This document shows positions 27,326-38,885 of a stretch of 64,000 nucleotides of DNA, piece after piece; position 1 is the first letter of the stretch; every line of letters starts with the position of its first letter. Origin of the DNA: Bradysia coprophila (Eukaryota > Arthropoda > Insecta > Diptera > Sciaridae); NCBI RefSeq assembly GCF_014529535.1, contig NW_023503616.1:3844001-3908000 (forward strand), read 5' to 3'. Under the pieces are notes generated by a model that saw only the letters and a program-made list of their open reading frames with translations, did not search any database and was not told the DNA's origin. The position numbers and the translations under genes are program-made.

Positions 27326-27792
27326 CAGGGATTATTTTTGGAAATTTTTTCCAACATTTCCAAAAAATTTCCAAAAATTTCCAAAAACTGCGAACCGAAA
27401 ACCCAATTTTCACAAAATTTCGAACGGTTTTGGCAACTCGTGAACTCAGCCTTGCAATTTAGCTGACTCTCAAAATTTTTGTTTGATTCTTGACAATTTC
27501 CGCTTTCAAATGAAGTCGATCATGATTAATTTGAAAGATGAGAGCGTCAATAAAATCAAACAAAATGATTGAGAGCCGGCTAAAACACAACATTTTTTTT
27601 CTACAACATAAATTTCAATTAGTTTATTTACTCAAGCTATCCTGCCATTTTTTCTACAACATAAATTTCAATTAGCTTATTTTGAGAACAAGAGTTGCCA
27701 AAAACGTTCGAAATGATCGAAAAATTCGGTTTTTGGACGTTCCCAATTTTTTGATTTTTTTTGGCAATTTTTTTTTTCAAAAATAGGCTCTG
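27326..27792. mobile_element. 467-base hAT-type MITE with perfect 8-bp TSD
   Basis: Begins CAGGGATTATTTTTGG and ends AAAAATAGGCTCTG, an imperfect inverted pair in the CAGGG style of hAT ends. It is flanked by ACTACAAC at 27318-27325 and 27793-27800, an exact 8-bp duplication. Inner inverted pairs include GTTTTGGCAACTC with GAGTTGCCAAAAAC, and GACTCTCAAAATTTTTGTTTGAT with its imperfect complement near 27560-27590. A 23-base direct repeat (ACAACATAAATTTCAATTAG core) occurs at about 27603 and 27657. It lies just upstream of the RING exon, probably in an intron of the ligase gene. Confidence 0.88.
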
Positions 27793-27800
27793 ACTACAAC

Positions 27801-29580
27801 CAAGGAATGCTGATATAATGAGAAGACACGCAAAACAATCGAATTAGATCCTCGAATCAGAAAAAAAAAACTTTTTTCACAAATTCGAAACATCACGTTA
27901 CCACAATCCCAGAATTCTAAAAGAAATGACGATTTTGATTGAAAACGTTGTGCATTCTTGATTTCAAAGAGGAGGTAGGAGAAGGGTTTGAAGGTGAGAG
28001 ACAGATGAAGCGGGTCTAAAAATCCGTAAAAAGGAAGGACGAGATTTATGAATGATGACTAAGGCAACAGTGCCGAATTATATTAGACAGATTAGTGCGA
28101 GGGTGAAACTACTCGGGTAATTAATTGATTACACACACTCGGAGGAAAATTGCCGGAGCATCCGGTAATTAATAGGAATTGAAGGAATTGACTGGAAATA
28201 CAAGAAATAGAACGTAAATGAAAGGAAATACGGATAAGTATGATTAACGAAAGAACTAAGCGAATGCAAAAAAAAACTTGATCATCTCCCTCGTTGCAGG
28301 TTGTTAGTCTTGGCTATTCGGTTTATAAAATACAGTTCATTCGCTGATTGTGTCCTTTCATTTACTTCGTTCGTTTTCTTTAAATTTGAAATGAATCTTA
28401 GAAAATTATCGAAATAAAGACAGTTTTTAGAAAATTGTTTGTAAAAAGTAGACAATGAATTGAATGTTAACAGAAAATATAGTGGAATTATTAGAAATTA
28501 ATAGGAATCAAAGTGCAAATCCGCCAAAACAGAATTAATCTGGTAATTAGGAACTAATTCTGTATTTGAAGGAATTGAAAGGAACTGGAAATTAATTTGT
28601 CACCATATTGACCAGTGGGTCCCTCTCGGATTAGTGACAATGATGAAGATGGCGTTCCTTGTGTAATAGGTATGGTCACCATACTATGGTGTGAAAATTT
28701 TTAATATTGAAAATTGCTACATCTTACATGAAGATATTACTTAGCATTCTTCATGTCTAATCACAGAATTATGACTATATTTTGTGTAAAGTAAGCAAGA
28801 ACAAGTGGGCCAGAGCCACAAATTCCTAACTCAGTAGCTTTATGAAATAACACTAACTTAGTGAAGGTCATAATGTCAGATTGGATCAGGACAGGACTGA
28901 TGCTATTGCGTCAGTGCAGAAATATCTTAAAATTTTGTCTATGTTTAGCTTACATGAGGAATTAAATAATAATAAATGTACTTGACGAAGTGAGTTACTC
29001 CTCGTAAAATCCGATTGATCCTTATGGCTTTAAATACGATTCTTTCATCAAAAGTTTTAAGTTCTATATATCGCTATGAAGCTCGAAATGTGAGTAACAG
29101 AGAATGAAAAAAAAAAAAACAGAAAGTCGCAAAAAGCTTACTGATATACATTTTGAGTTAATCGAGTCTTGTTGATTTATTTTGCTTGAATTATTTAAAA
29201 AACAAAATTAAAACAACTATAATAGGAAGTACAAAATAAAAATGACTCATAAAAGGTTTCTGTAAAACGATAAGGAAAACAAACTTTTAACGCATTCTAA
29301 TTAAATAACTGACAATAAATTCGACTGAAGGCTTTATGCTCAAAACGTTTTAGTAAACAAAATAATTATTGCACTTTTATCGCCACGCATGTACATCAAA
29401 TACCATTAAATTTGGAATTTAAAAAAATTTATGGACATGAGCGAGCACCACAAACTAGGTCCAAATGTTACGTCATTTAAGAATAAGAAAATTTCCGGTC
29501 AAATTTCTTTTAAATGTCCCCTCTCGTATGTCAGGAAAGTGATAGCATCTTCGAAAATTACGAAGGAAATACCTGACTAG
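27801..29580. other. Gene-free stretch left of the retrotransposon
   Basis: AT-rich sequence, possibly part of the long first intron of the MARCH8-like gene. No coding exon or RNA gene was found. Around 28140-28620 the motifs GGAATTG and GTAATTAG recur as loose low-order repeats. Confidence 0.4.
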
Positions 29581-32500
29581 AGGGAGAGGCTAGTTTTTGG
29601 ATTTTTTTGGTGAAGGCATGGTGACACGGAGAGTGGACCCCTCTACCGAGAGGAACGCTACCTGTCCTGAAAAGGAGACTTCATAAAAAGGACTACCGTC
29701 TTTTTAACCCTACCTCAGTCTCCAAATGGATACTAGAGAGATAAAATTTGCACAGATCAACTTGCACCACTGCAAAGCTGCCACAGTGAATGTTTGCCGT
29801 GACATAGCAGTGGGGCATACAAATGTAGCAATGATCCAGGAACCCTGGGTAAATAACTCTAAAATAATGGGCTTCGGTCTATATAGGAATAGAGTCTTTA
29901 GCGCTGGCAACGGTGGCAGGACCAGAGCGGCTATCTATGTGGCCCCTATCCTCGAAGCGATGCTCATGCGACAATTTTCGGATGAAGATACCACTGTGGT
30001 AAGAATCACTCGTGAAATCGCTTACGGTGGAGACTTTCTAGTGGGATCTTGTTACATGCCCGATACGGCCGAAACGCCGTACACTGAGCTTTTGACTAGA
30101 GCAATTGAATTCTCAAAAGAGAAAGGGGTCCCTATTGTTCTGGGCTGTGATGCGAATTCACATCATACGGTCTGGGGAAGTACGGACATCAATCGAAGAG
30201 GAACTCTCTTGCTCCAGTTCATAGCAGATACGAATCTTAGTATCATGAACAGAGGAAACATTCCGACGTTTGTGACTAGGAATCGAAGAGAAGTACTGGA
30301 CCTCACTCTTGCATCGGAGGACTTAGCGGATCAAATCCATTCGTGGAAGGTCTCTCTGACGCCCAGCTTTTCAGATCACAGAACTATCAGGTTCAGCTTG
30401 AAAGGGTGGGTGACAAAGGTAGTGAGGTTCAGAAACCCCAGAAGGACAAACTGGGAGCAATATAGGATGTTTCTAAAGCAGCATGTGGAAAGAAGGCTTG
30501 AGGAGATCATGCCTAAATCCTCGGCTGAACTGAATGAGGCTGTGGAGGAAATCACGTGGCTGCTGACGAAAGCCTATGAATCCGCATGTCCGGAAACGAA
30601 GGCTGTTCGGAAAAGTGATGGCAAGCTCTGGAGCGCCGAGGTAGAAAGACTTAGACTCAGAGCTAGAAGAGCGTGGAATAAGGCCATGAGAACGGCCACG
30701 GATACGGACTGGGCCACGTATAAAGAGGCCCAGAAGGCTTTCAGAAAGACAGTTTTGCACAGAGCTAAAGAGGCTTGGAGGAGGTTCTGCGCAGAAATGG
30801 AATATGTTCCAGATTATGCCAGGATCCACAAAATTCTCGCTAAGGACTCTAAGCTACTGCCAAGCTCGTTACGGAGGCCTGATGGCAGCTTTACTGGTAG
30901 TGGTGAAGAAACGGCCAAGCACTTGCTAGAGGCTCACTTTCCTGGCTGTGGAGGCGATAAAGCCGAAGTTGAAACACCAGATATCTTCCCTCCAACGGAG
31001 GAGGACTGGGCCTTGACTAGGCGAATTGTCACTATGGAAAGACTAAGATGGGCTATAGGCAAGTTCAAACCGTTCAAGTCGGCGGGTGATGACGGCATCT
31101 TTCCGGCTCTTTTAAAAGAAAGTGGAGAGATACTGTTGAAACCGCTATGTGAGGTATTACGAAGCTCCTTAGCCCTTGGTCACATACCGACCAAATGGGA
31201 AAAGGTGAAAGTAACTTTCATCCCGAAACCGGGAAAACCATCTCACTGCACGGCTAAGGATTTCAGACCGATCAGCCTTTCGTCGTTTGTTATGAAGACT
31301 TTGGAAAGGCTGATAGATTTCTACATCAGGGATGAAATTCTGGCGGAGTTTCCGCTTCATTTCAAGCAACATGCGTACCAAGCAGGCAAGTCCACTGATT
31401 CAGCCCTGCATAAGCTGGTAGCGAAGGTGGAGCAATCACTGCTGGTGGGAGAAGTGGCCTTGGGATGTTTTATGGACATCGAAGGGGCCTTTGACAACAC
31501 CAGTTTTGATGTCATTCGCCAAGCGTTGGTTGAGAGAGGAGCGGGAAGGGTGATAGTGAGATGGGTGAGCGCTATGCTCAGAGACAGAACCGTTGAATCA
31601 CACGTGTGTGGTCATAAGACCAATCTCTGGGTAGCGAAAGGATGCCCTCAAGGAGGCATACTATCACCAATACTCTGGTGTCTTGTAGTAGACTCCCTCA
31701 TCAAAAAGTTGAATGATGAGGGAATCTACGCTCAAGGGTACTCGGATGACCTGACGATTTTGATCAGGGGAAAGTTTGAGAGTACATTGGGAGACCGTGT
31801 GAGGGCTGCGTTGAAGATTGTGGAAAAGTGGTGCCACGAGAAGGGCCTGAGAGTGAATCCTAGAAAGACCGACCTGGTGCTCTTCAGCAGAAGACGCACT
31901 GGATCGGAACTTGTGGGTAGGATCAGGCTATTCGACGTCAACGTGGAACTCTCGCCCCAGGTTAAATACCTGGGAGTGACGCTTGATAGCAAACTTAACT
32001 GGATTGCTCACGTCAAGGACAAAACGCAGAAGGCTTTGACGGCTTTTTGGATCTGTAAGAACTCCTTCGGGAGGAATTGGGGTCTGCCGTCGAAGGCTAT
32101 TCTGTGGCTCTATGAGGCCGTCATCAGACCCATGATATGTCATGGGTCGGTGGTGTGGTGGCCGAGACTAGACATAGAGAGAGCGCGGAAAGAGCTAGGG
32201 GAAATTCAAAGGCTAGTGTGCATTTGCATAACTGGAGCTATGAAGACCACAGCTACCGCGGCCATGGAGACACTGCTGAATGTACCACCGCTCGACCTGA
32301 TAATTCAGGCTAGAGCCTTCGCCACGGCGGATCGGTTGGTGCAAAATGGCTTGTGGACTTCTAACTTCCGGGCAGGGCATGGGAAAATATGTGGCGTGGT
32401 AGAAAGCCCAGTTTTCGGCATGCCCAGAGACCGGATGACACCGGTGATTGACTTCACGAAGCGATTCGACGCTACCTTCTTAGGCAGAGCAGACTGGCTT

Positions 32501-33461
32501 AACGGCTGGCCTACTGGCCTATCAAGGGGAAGTAAAGTCAGATTCACTGACGGTTCGAAAACTCCAAATGGAACAGGAGCTGGAGTGTATGCCCCCGAAA
32601 CGGGGCTAGGCAATTCCTTCCACCTGGGAGAGATCGCCAGCGTACCTCAGGCGGAGCTTTATGCGGCACTAATGGGAGCACATGAAACTCTGCCTATAGG
32701 GACGCAAGGCGAAGAGGTCCTTATATGTCTTGACAATATAGGAATGATCAAGGCACTCGTATCGCCCGTAGTCACCTCCAAGCTGGTGAAGGAATGTAAG
32801 GAATACCTGAACCTTCTTGGTCTGAGCAATCGGATCAATTTGGTCTGGGTACCAGGACATTCCGGCGTGGAGGGAAATGAGGAAGCAGATAAGCTGGCCA
32901 AAGAAGGCTCGGCGGCTCAGGCAAACGGGCCAGAACCGTACCTTCCGATTCCCCAGTCAGAGTGTAAAAGAGCACTGGAAGACTGGGTTAAGCGTAAACA
33001 CGCAGAACGCTGGGAAGCGTATAACGGAGGCGTTCACACGAAATGCTTCTTCCCTAAGCCTAACAAAAAATGGGCCAAAGATTTGCTCAAAATGGATCGA
33101 AATCGCATTAGAAGAGTAGTAGGAGCGATTACGGGACATTGCGGGCTGAATCGGCACATGAATAAGTTGAGGCTTTCGGACACTCCGAGATGTTCCTGCG
33201 ACCTAGAAGAAGAAACGGGTGCACACTTGATATGTGACTGCCCCAAATTTCTTCAACTAAGACGCAGGATGCTCGGAGACTACGAGGTGGTTCCTTCGGA
33301 AATTGCTGCAATAGGACCTGACATCTTAGACAGGTTCCTATCGGCAACAGGAAGGCTACCATGATTTACATGATGACCGGGAATGGAAACAAAGGATCAA
33401 CAGATCTGTGTTTCGAGATCTTAAATGATCGTCCCAAACTGATAAATCTAAAAAAAAAAAA
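29581..33461 (+). mobile_element. Non-LTR retrotransposon with intact ORF (endonuclease-RT-RNase H class)
   Basis: A block with markedly higher GC than the surrounding AT-rich DNA. It has about 145 bases of leader, a single long ORF, about 85 bases of 3' UTR and a terminal run of 12 A residues at 33450-33461. No gag-like ORF1 precedes the ORF, so the copy may be 5'-truncated or belong to a single-ORF lineage. The 5' border is approximate and no target-site duplication was recognised. It is oriented opposite to the MARCH8-like gene whose intron it may occupy. Confidence 0.85.
29726..33364 (+). CDS. Retrotransposon polyprotein: APE endonuclease, reverse transcriptase, RNase H
   Basis: 1212 residues without interruption. 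Domain order: an apurinic-type endonuclease (about 5-225) with QEPWV at 38, GCDANSHH at 140 and SDHR at 216; a reverse transcriptase (about 440-760) with KDFRPISL near 511, FMDIEGAFDN at 582, GCPQGGILSP, and the catalytic YSDD at 672-675; an RNase H (about 935-1060) with D942, E977 and D1003 in place and HSGVEGNEEAD near 1045; then a C-terminal cysteine/histidine knuckle (CSCD, H, CDC) near 1156. APE-RT-RNase H order is known from the I/LOA/Ingi group; the DIEGAFDN wording and ALHKLV block suggest a LOA-like element, but that clade call is tentative. All catalytic residues look intact, so it may be recently active. Confidence 0.93.
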   Translation: MDTREIKFAQINLHHCKAATVNVCRDIAVGHTNVAMIQEPWVNNSKIMGFGLYRNRVFSAGNGGRTRAAIYVAPILEAMLMRQFSDEDTTVVRITREIAYGGDFLVGSCYMPDTAETPYTELLTRAIEFSKEKGVPIVLGCDANSHHTVWGSTDINRRGTLLLQFIADTNLSIMNRGNIPTFVTRNRREVLDLTLASEDLADQIHSWKVSLTPSFSDHRTIRFSLKGWVTKVVRFRNPRRTNWEQYRMFLKQHVERRLEEIMPKSSAELNEAVEEITWLLTKAYESACPETKAVRKSDGKLWSAEVERLRLRARRAWNKAMRTATDTDWATYKEAQKAFRKTVLHRAKEAWRRFCAEMEYVPDYARIHKILAKDSKLLPSSLRRPDGSFTGSGEETAKHLLEAHFPGCGGDKAEVETPDIFPPTEEDWALTRRIVTMERLRWAIGKFKPFKSAGDDGIFPALLKESGEILLKPLCEVLRSSLALGHIPTKWEKVKVTFIPKPGKPSHCTAKDFRPISLSSFVMKTLERLIDFYIRDEILAEFPLHFKQHAYQAGKSTDSALHKLVAKVEQSLLVGEVALGCFMDIEGAFDNTSFDVIRQALVERGAGRVIVRWVSAMLRDRTVESHVCGHKTNLWVAKGCPQGGILSPILWCLVVDSLIKKLNDEGIYAQGYSDDLTILIRGKFESTLGDRVRAALKIVEKWCHEKGLRVNPRKTDLVLFSRRRTGSELVGRIRLFDVNVELSPQVKYLGVTLDSKLNWIAHVKDKTQKALTAFWICKNSFGRNWGLPSKAILWLYEAVIRPMICHGSVVWWPRLDIERARKELGEIQRLVCICITGAMKTTATAAMETLLNVPPLDLIIQARAFATADRLVQNGLWTSNFRAGHGKICGVVESPVFGMPRDRMTPVIDFTKRFDATFLGRADWLNGWPTGLSRGSKVRFTDGSKTPNGTGAGVYAPETGLGNSFHLGEIASVPQAELYAALMGAHETLPIGTQGEEVLICLDNIGMIKALVSPVVTSKLVKECKEYLNLLGLSNRINLVWVPGHSGVEGNEEADKLAKEGSAAQANGPEPYLPIPQSECKRALEDWVKRKHAERWEAYNGGVHTKCFFPKPNKKWAKDLLKMDRNRIRRVVGAITGHCGLNRHMNKLRLSDTPRCSCDLEEETGAHLICDCPKFLQLRRRMLGDYEVVPSEIAAIGPDILDRFLSATGRLP

Positions 33462-34990
33462 TTCCGATAGTAGGCAACAAGTTAGGAGGTCAACAAGTGG
33501 AAAATGTTTTCTATTTGTGTAGGAATTGCAGTCGAAAACGAAAATGATTAAGTAAATGGTGGAACTTGTGAGTGAAACAAAAGAACTGTCACGTTAACAG
33601 AGACAAAGCGTTTCACGTTCGCAGCATCGAAGAACATGTGTAAATGTTCGAGCTGGATCTTACTTAAATATTTTTATAGAGAGCTTTCAAACTCAGTTTG
33701 GAGAGTCGTAAAAGAGTTTTTTCACTGGTTCATAGTTTACAGAGTTGGCCAACATATCATAAAGATGTTCGACGGTTAATCAATCATCTGTTATCGACAA
33801 CGACAACAACAGTAACTAATGAGCTCAGCCTAATGCAGTCTTATAATGGAAAACTTATGTTAGAACGAATGAAGTAAAAGATTTTTCGTCAGTATCTTGA
33901 AAGTACTTCGATAAAAAGACGTAATAAATTCCATAATTACATTTCTGATATATGCTTGTCGGCTGCGACAGGCTAATGACTTAGCGAATAGTCTGATAGT
34001 ACTACCCTCGTCATTTAAAAACGTCAATAAACTAATAAAAGACCAACAATCGTTTGCACTTGCTTTGAAGTGCTGTTTTCATTAATCTCATTTTCTTATC
34101 TTTTCTATTTACTGCAGAGCCAGAATGGTCAATTAGAAAATTGCCTAGAAACAAATGTTAGCAGAGAGTAGCAAACTTAACATTCTTGAATATTTAAATA
34201 ATAATTCCAAAAGCCGCCTTCAAACGAACGCGATTAGTTGTTCATATTTATACCAAACACTGATAACCTAATGATCGGATTCGTGCGTAATGATTAATAC
34301 GATATTTTATATGAATAACACAACAATTCAACATTAACTTCGTCTCAGATGTTTATCGATTTTGTTATTACAGTGAAGCAAAATAAATATTTATGAACAA
34401 TCGTACCGTGCTACGTTTGATAAATGGGCTGTCCCGAGACTCCAGTCAACATTTTCAATATCTGACGAATGTTTTCCGCTCAATATATCGTTGTGCATCA
34501 TTTTACAGCTAAAATGAATGAATTTTCATAACAACAATTTTCCCAGCTTAAACGCGAAAACAGGAATTTTCTTTGTTATATAATTTAAAAACTGTGTTTG
34601 TACACACACACAGTTTGTCTGGTCTCTTCATGTGGTTTCGAAATCACAATTAACTTGCACATTAGTATTTTAAAATGAATTTGTTTCACTCAGTTTACTT
34701 TCACTACGGGAAAAAGTTAGTTTAGACTCAAGTTAATTTTCTTGTTTTCAAACTGCACAACCGAGTACAACGAAAAGAAATACCAAAGTCTTTGAAGTTC
34801 ACAAAATATTTGTTTGAACTGCGCAGCTGTACGTTTTATTTTTATTAGTTAGTAGCAATACGTGCAAATTCATTTATAGAAAAATATCACTATGATCACC
34901 GCTTGATCTCACTGAAACCGATTAATTTATTCACGTTTTGTTACGACATTATTTTAAAACCATATTATGGCATTAGGTGAAGACGCATAC
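33462..34990. other. Gene-free stretch right of the retrotransposon
   Basis: Contains one of the better dispersed-repeat copies (about 33787-33925, core TGTTATCGACAACGACAAC and GAATGAAGTAAAAGATTTTT). No exon or RNA gene was recognised. Confidence 0.45.
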
Positions 34991-35016
34991 CTCGAACCAG
35001 ATAGATTCGGTTGCAT
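34991..35016 (-). CDS. Candidate first coding exon of the MARCH8-like gene
   Basis: On the minus strand, ATG in a GAAAC context opens eight codons (M Q P N L S G S) plus two bases, ending at a GTATGC donor. The phase is exactly what the RING exon at 27140 requires, and the join reads RFGSSSSQ. If real, the first intron is 7.85 kb and contains the hAT MITE and the retrotransposon. A match this short could be chance; transcript evidence is needed. Confidence 0.35.
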
Positions 35017-37342
35017 GTTTCGTTTTAGTCATAATAATCCTTCACAACGAACTGTCAAAAACTTGCCACATTTCGCCGATCGAATATAGGGTGAATGAAA
35101 CATGAGACTGACACATCTATTTAGCATATGATTAGTATATTGATTTTTTTAGTGAGTAGGTAACTATTTCTGAAATGATACATCTTGTGCACTGAGCGAA
35201 ATTTCCTACGTGTTATGCGTGTTATGCTATATGTTAAGGTAGTTATACAGTGGGCTCGAATATAATACGTGCGAGACGTATTTTGTTTTGCAAGAGATTT
35301 AAAAATATGAATTTTATTGAATTCACTTACACAACATACACCATATTAACAGTTGACAGTAGTTATTATACATTTTAGAAGTTATTGGTAACAAATATTT
35401 CAAATTAAAAATTGACTTCTTCTGGAATATTGAACCGGGGACGTCTGGATCATGAGCCAACGATCTTCCTAATGTTGAAGTACAGTAGTGTTGGTTGACA
35501 TTTCCTATTATTGAAGCGAACTTTGAAAGCCATAAACGTGTGTGGCGTATAAGTTACTCAGGGCACGTTATAACGCAACGCACATAAAAAATGTTACGAC
35601 ATTTTTTTAACATAATTGAATTTAAGTTCATAAAGAATGAGGAATTAGTTACGACTTGATGGCAAGATAGTTGTGGACCTGGATCAATTATAAATAATTT
35701 CAACTTAAACAACTTTCTGAGATGATTACGAAATGAAACTAGGTACTTTTGAAAGGATTTTGTCGAGAATTTTTCTACTTTACAAAAATAATTTTTTGTC
35801 GTTTATCTTCTTCGTGTTACGAAATATCAATATGATTAGGACAAACATTCACTGTATATGCTGTATATGTTCAACATACGTGATAAGGGTTTAACTTCCG
35901 TCCCACTAGTAAGTTATTCACATCCCACGTACATCACCACAATACGTAACACATGAATATTCAAATGTGACAACCGAAATACGTAACTACTACTATTTTT
36001 CAAAATGTCTCACGTATAGAAAACATGTATCATATAGGTCAGTGAAGTATATTACACCTCTCCGAGAAATTTTACACATACCCGGAGTATTGTCTGAATT
36101 TACTTTTTCTGGGTCCGAGGCGAATACGAAAGCTTCAAAGTTTAATGGAGAATGTCGACGTCGACAAAAACCGAAGGCAAAGGCATCAAAATTTTTTATT
36201 CTATATCTGACGATTTCAACTTTACAAATTATTTAAATTGACTTTTCCGAAGTTCAAAACAAGTTGATTATAACTTACCTTGCGGGACTTGTCATTGCAT
36301 TTTTGCATACTAATGATACTTATAAAATAAATAGTCTCAATTATATTTTCTCTTTTTCATCAAAACAGTCTCTACAGGCTATTTAATCCCATCCGGCTTC
36401 TTTGGTATTTAACTTTTTCTTCCAGAAAGTTGGCCGTACAGATGTGCGTGTCACATTTTAAAGTCAAAGACTCTTAAATGACAATTGAGTTACATTCTTT
36501 ACTCCCGATTCATTTTACTTCAACTCAGTGACGAAGAAAAATTTTTGTTGCCTTTAATAAGAGTACTAGTACTCTTAATGACGCATGCTAAAAGGCTTTT
36601 TTAGCGAGTGGTAAGGCTAAAAACTGTTAGGATGTCACGTAGACCGCCATTTTATTAGATACGCGGGGACACACAAAACAGAATTCACCTACTATGTAAT
36701 TGTCAAAGAGAACCCATCTTCTACGAAAATATATCAAACTCGCGTATCTGTATCTGCGAGACCTCCCCAAAGTTTACAGCCTTGAGGTTCCAGCACGAGC
36801 TGGAGTCAGCTTAATTTAGGATCAAGGTTTTGTGCATAGTGTGCTGAAAATGAGCGACAAACAAATCTTCTTTTATGCCTGCCACATGATGTGTTTTATT
36901 ATAATCGACTTTCGGATTCGAGTGACAATTATTTGGTTGCATTAATAATTATCATCATTGGAATGATATCTCAAATGATAACATTTCGAAATCGAGGCGC
37001 CAAAAGTTGATTCTGTACTATTTCCACTAAGTGTCGCTGCCGTCTGAAATTCTCGACAAATTCGCCTCAATTCGCTTATGTCAGTCGAAAGCAAAACACA
37101 CTGAATCATTCATTAATTTACAATTTTTGATGGTAATCGTACAGAAAAAAACGAATGTTTTGAATGTTATCTTCTAAACCGACAACTGTTATCTATGTCA
37201 TATTATGATAGCTCCTTGAAGAACGATAAAAGATTTTAATCCACTACAGAATAGTCACAAATAATGGTTGACCTGTGAAGTTGAAACGAATCATTTTCTG
37301 TTTTCTGCAAAGCCATCCGGATCAACTTTAAGTCCACTAAAT
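35017..37342. other. Intergenic, left of the DHHC gene
   Basis: No gene called. A frame at 35967-36236 is unlike known proteins. The right edge includes the 5' leader of the DHHC gene, with a short upstream frame at 37264 (ATG, four codons, TGA). Confidence 0.45.
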
Positions 37343-38701
37343 ATGGACTTCGAGTATGTATCGTTGTACCAGCGTGACATGCATAACAAATGCTGTAACG
37401 GGAGGGCTTGGTGTGTAAAGGTGAGATCTACTGTTTGTGTTACGCTTGTTTTCAATGTTATTGAAAAGTGCTGCTTTCTTAATCCAATTAAGGACATTTG
37501 CGGAATTATCTGTGCGGCTATGACATGGTTTCTAATTTTCTTTGCCGGTATTCGAATTTGATAATTTAATTTATGGAATTGTCGATAACAGTTCTTCTTT
37601 TGTAGAATTTGTTGTAATGGCAGTAATATTACTACCCAGTCAATATCCAGTGTACAAAACAATCAACTCCGTCATCTTCAACATCTTATCATTTTTGGCT
37701 ATATCGTCTCATCTGAGGACAATGTTCTCGGATCCAGTAAATTTGACAATACGATCGAACGAAATTCCTTATTATGACAAAATTGCCATGTTTTTTCAGG
37801 GAGCTGTGCCAAAGGGGAATGCGACGAAAGAAATGATCCAACAGTTGGGATTCAAAGAAGGACAAGTGTTTTTCAAATGTCCTAAATGTTGTAGCATAAA
37901 GCCGGAAAGGGCGCACCACTGCTCGGTGTGTCAGCGATGTATTAGGTAAATAATTATTTCGTCTTTCAGACTCGATTTTAGCTTAAATTGTTGCCTTGAA
38001 TTAGTATGCAAAAGTGCTTTAGGATCCACTGAGAATTTGTCATTTTTTATTTACAGAAAAATGGATCATCATTGTCCGGTAAAAACCACACATTGAACTA
38101 TTGAGGTATTACAGTGAAAATTTTAATAACTTCATTTTCAGTGGGTCAACAACTGTGTCGGGGAAAGTAACCAAAAGTATTTCGTATTATTTACAGTAAG
38201 GCAACCCATTTTTATTGTAAAGAAAATCTGTTAGTAATGTTCTAACCACAAACAGCTCTACATCGCTCTGATATCAATTCATGCCATGTTTCTCACCGTT
38301 AATCAATTCGCCCAGTGCATCAAACACGAATGGAAGGAGTGTTCAACGTTTTCACCACCGGCAACAGTCATTTTATTATTATTTCTGACATTCGAAGCGT
38401 TACTGTTTGCCGTTTTTACTTTAATTATGTTGGGCACACAAATGAATGCAATTTGGAACGATGAGACGGTATGTACAGATATTCCATGTGTAGTCAACTT
38501 ATACCAAAAATATTGACTTTCTTTTGGTTTATGTATTGACAGGGTATAGAACAATTGAAAAAGGAGGAGGCCAGATGGGTTCGTAAATCGAAATGGAAAA
38601 GTATTCAGGCGGTCTTTGGACGTTTCTCAATTGGATGGTTTTCGCCATTCACAAAGCCGCTAATCAAATCAAAATTAGATAGAAATTTTTATTCGGTTTA
38701 A
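37343..38701 (+). CDS. Palmitoyltransferase, ZDHHC3/7 (GODZ) type, 8 exons, complete
   Basis: Golgi S-acyltransferase that attaches palmitate to cysteines of membrane proteins. Exons: 37343-37420, 37493-37547, 37606-37736, 37800-37945, 38057-38078, 38142-38195, 38256-38468, 38543-38701; all phases agree, 285 residues. Seen: four hydrophobic segments, the conserved [14 protein letters not shown] segment after TM2, the cysteine-rich domain [21 protein letters not shown], the catalytic DHHC ([15 protein letters not shown], split by introns on both sides of a 22-base microexon), the TTxE-like motif replaced by DETGIEQL, and a C-terminus [12 protein letters not shown] matching the ZDHHC3/7 FGHPFSLGW pattern. 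The first in-frame ATG is at 37343; a five-codon upstream frame precedes it. A polyadenylation hexamer lies at 38880. Confidence 0.94.
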
Positions 38702-38879
38702 CGAAAGTGCTACGCCTTCGTTGTATACTTAAAATCTAACATAGAGCATTGTCTCTTTTGTAGAATTTTAGTTTGTAAGACAAATCACAGATTTAATTTA
38801 TTTTTCGTCATAAAATTTTGTTTATAAAACGACTATTGTTAAGTTACTTAATTACGAGTAAATTAGGTGGAACAGAACA

Positions 38880-38885
38880 AATAAA
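38880..38885 (+). terminator. Polyadenylation signal of the DHHC gene
   Basis: AATAAA about 180 bases after the stop, in an AT-rich 3' flank. Confidence 0.5.

Noticed and set aside
30473..33362. Several antisense frames of 60-118 residues within the retrotransposon
   Set aside because: Shadows of the GC-richer sense ORF, with no recognisable domains.
29581..33461. R1-type rDNA-specific retrotransposon
   Set aside because: R1 elements lack RNase H and sit in 28S rDNA; this one has RNase H and no rDNA flanks.
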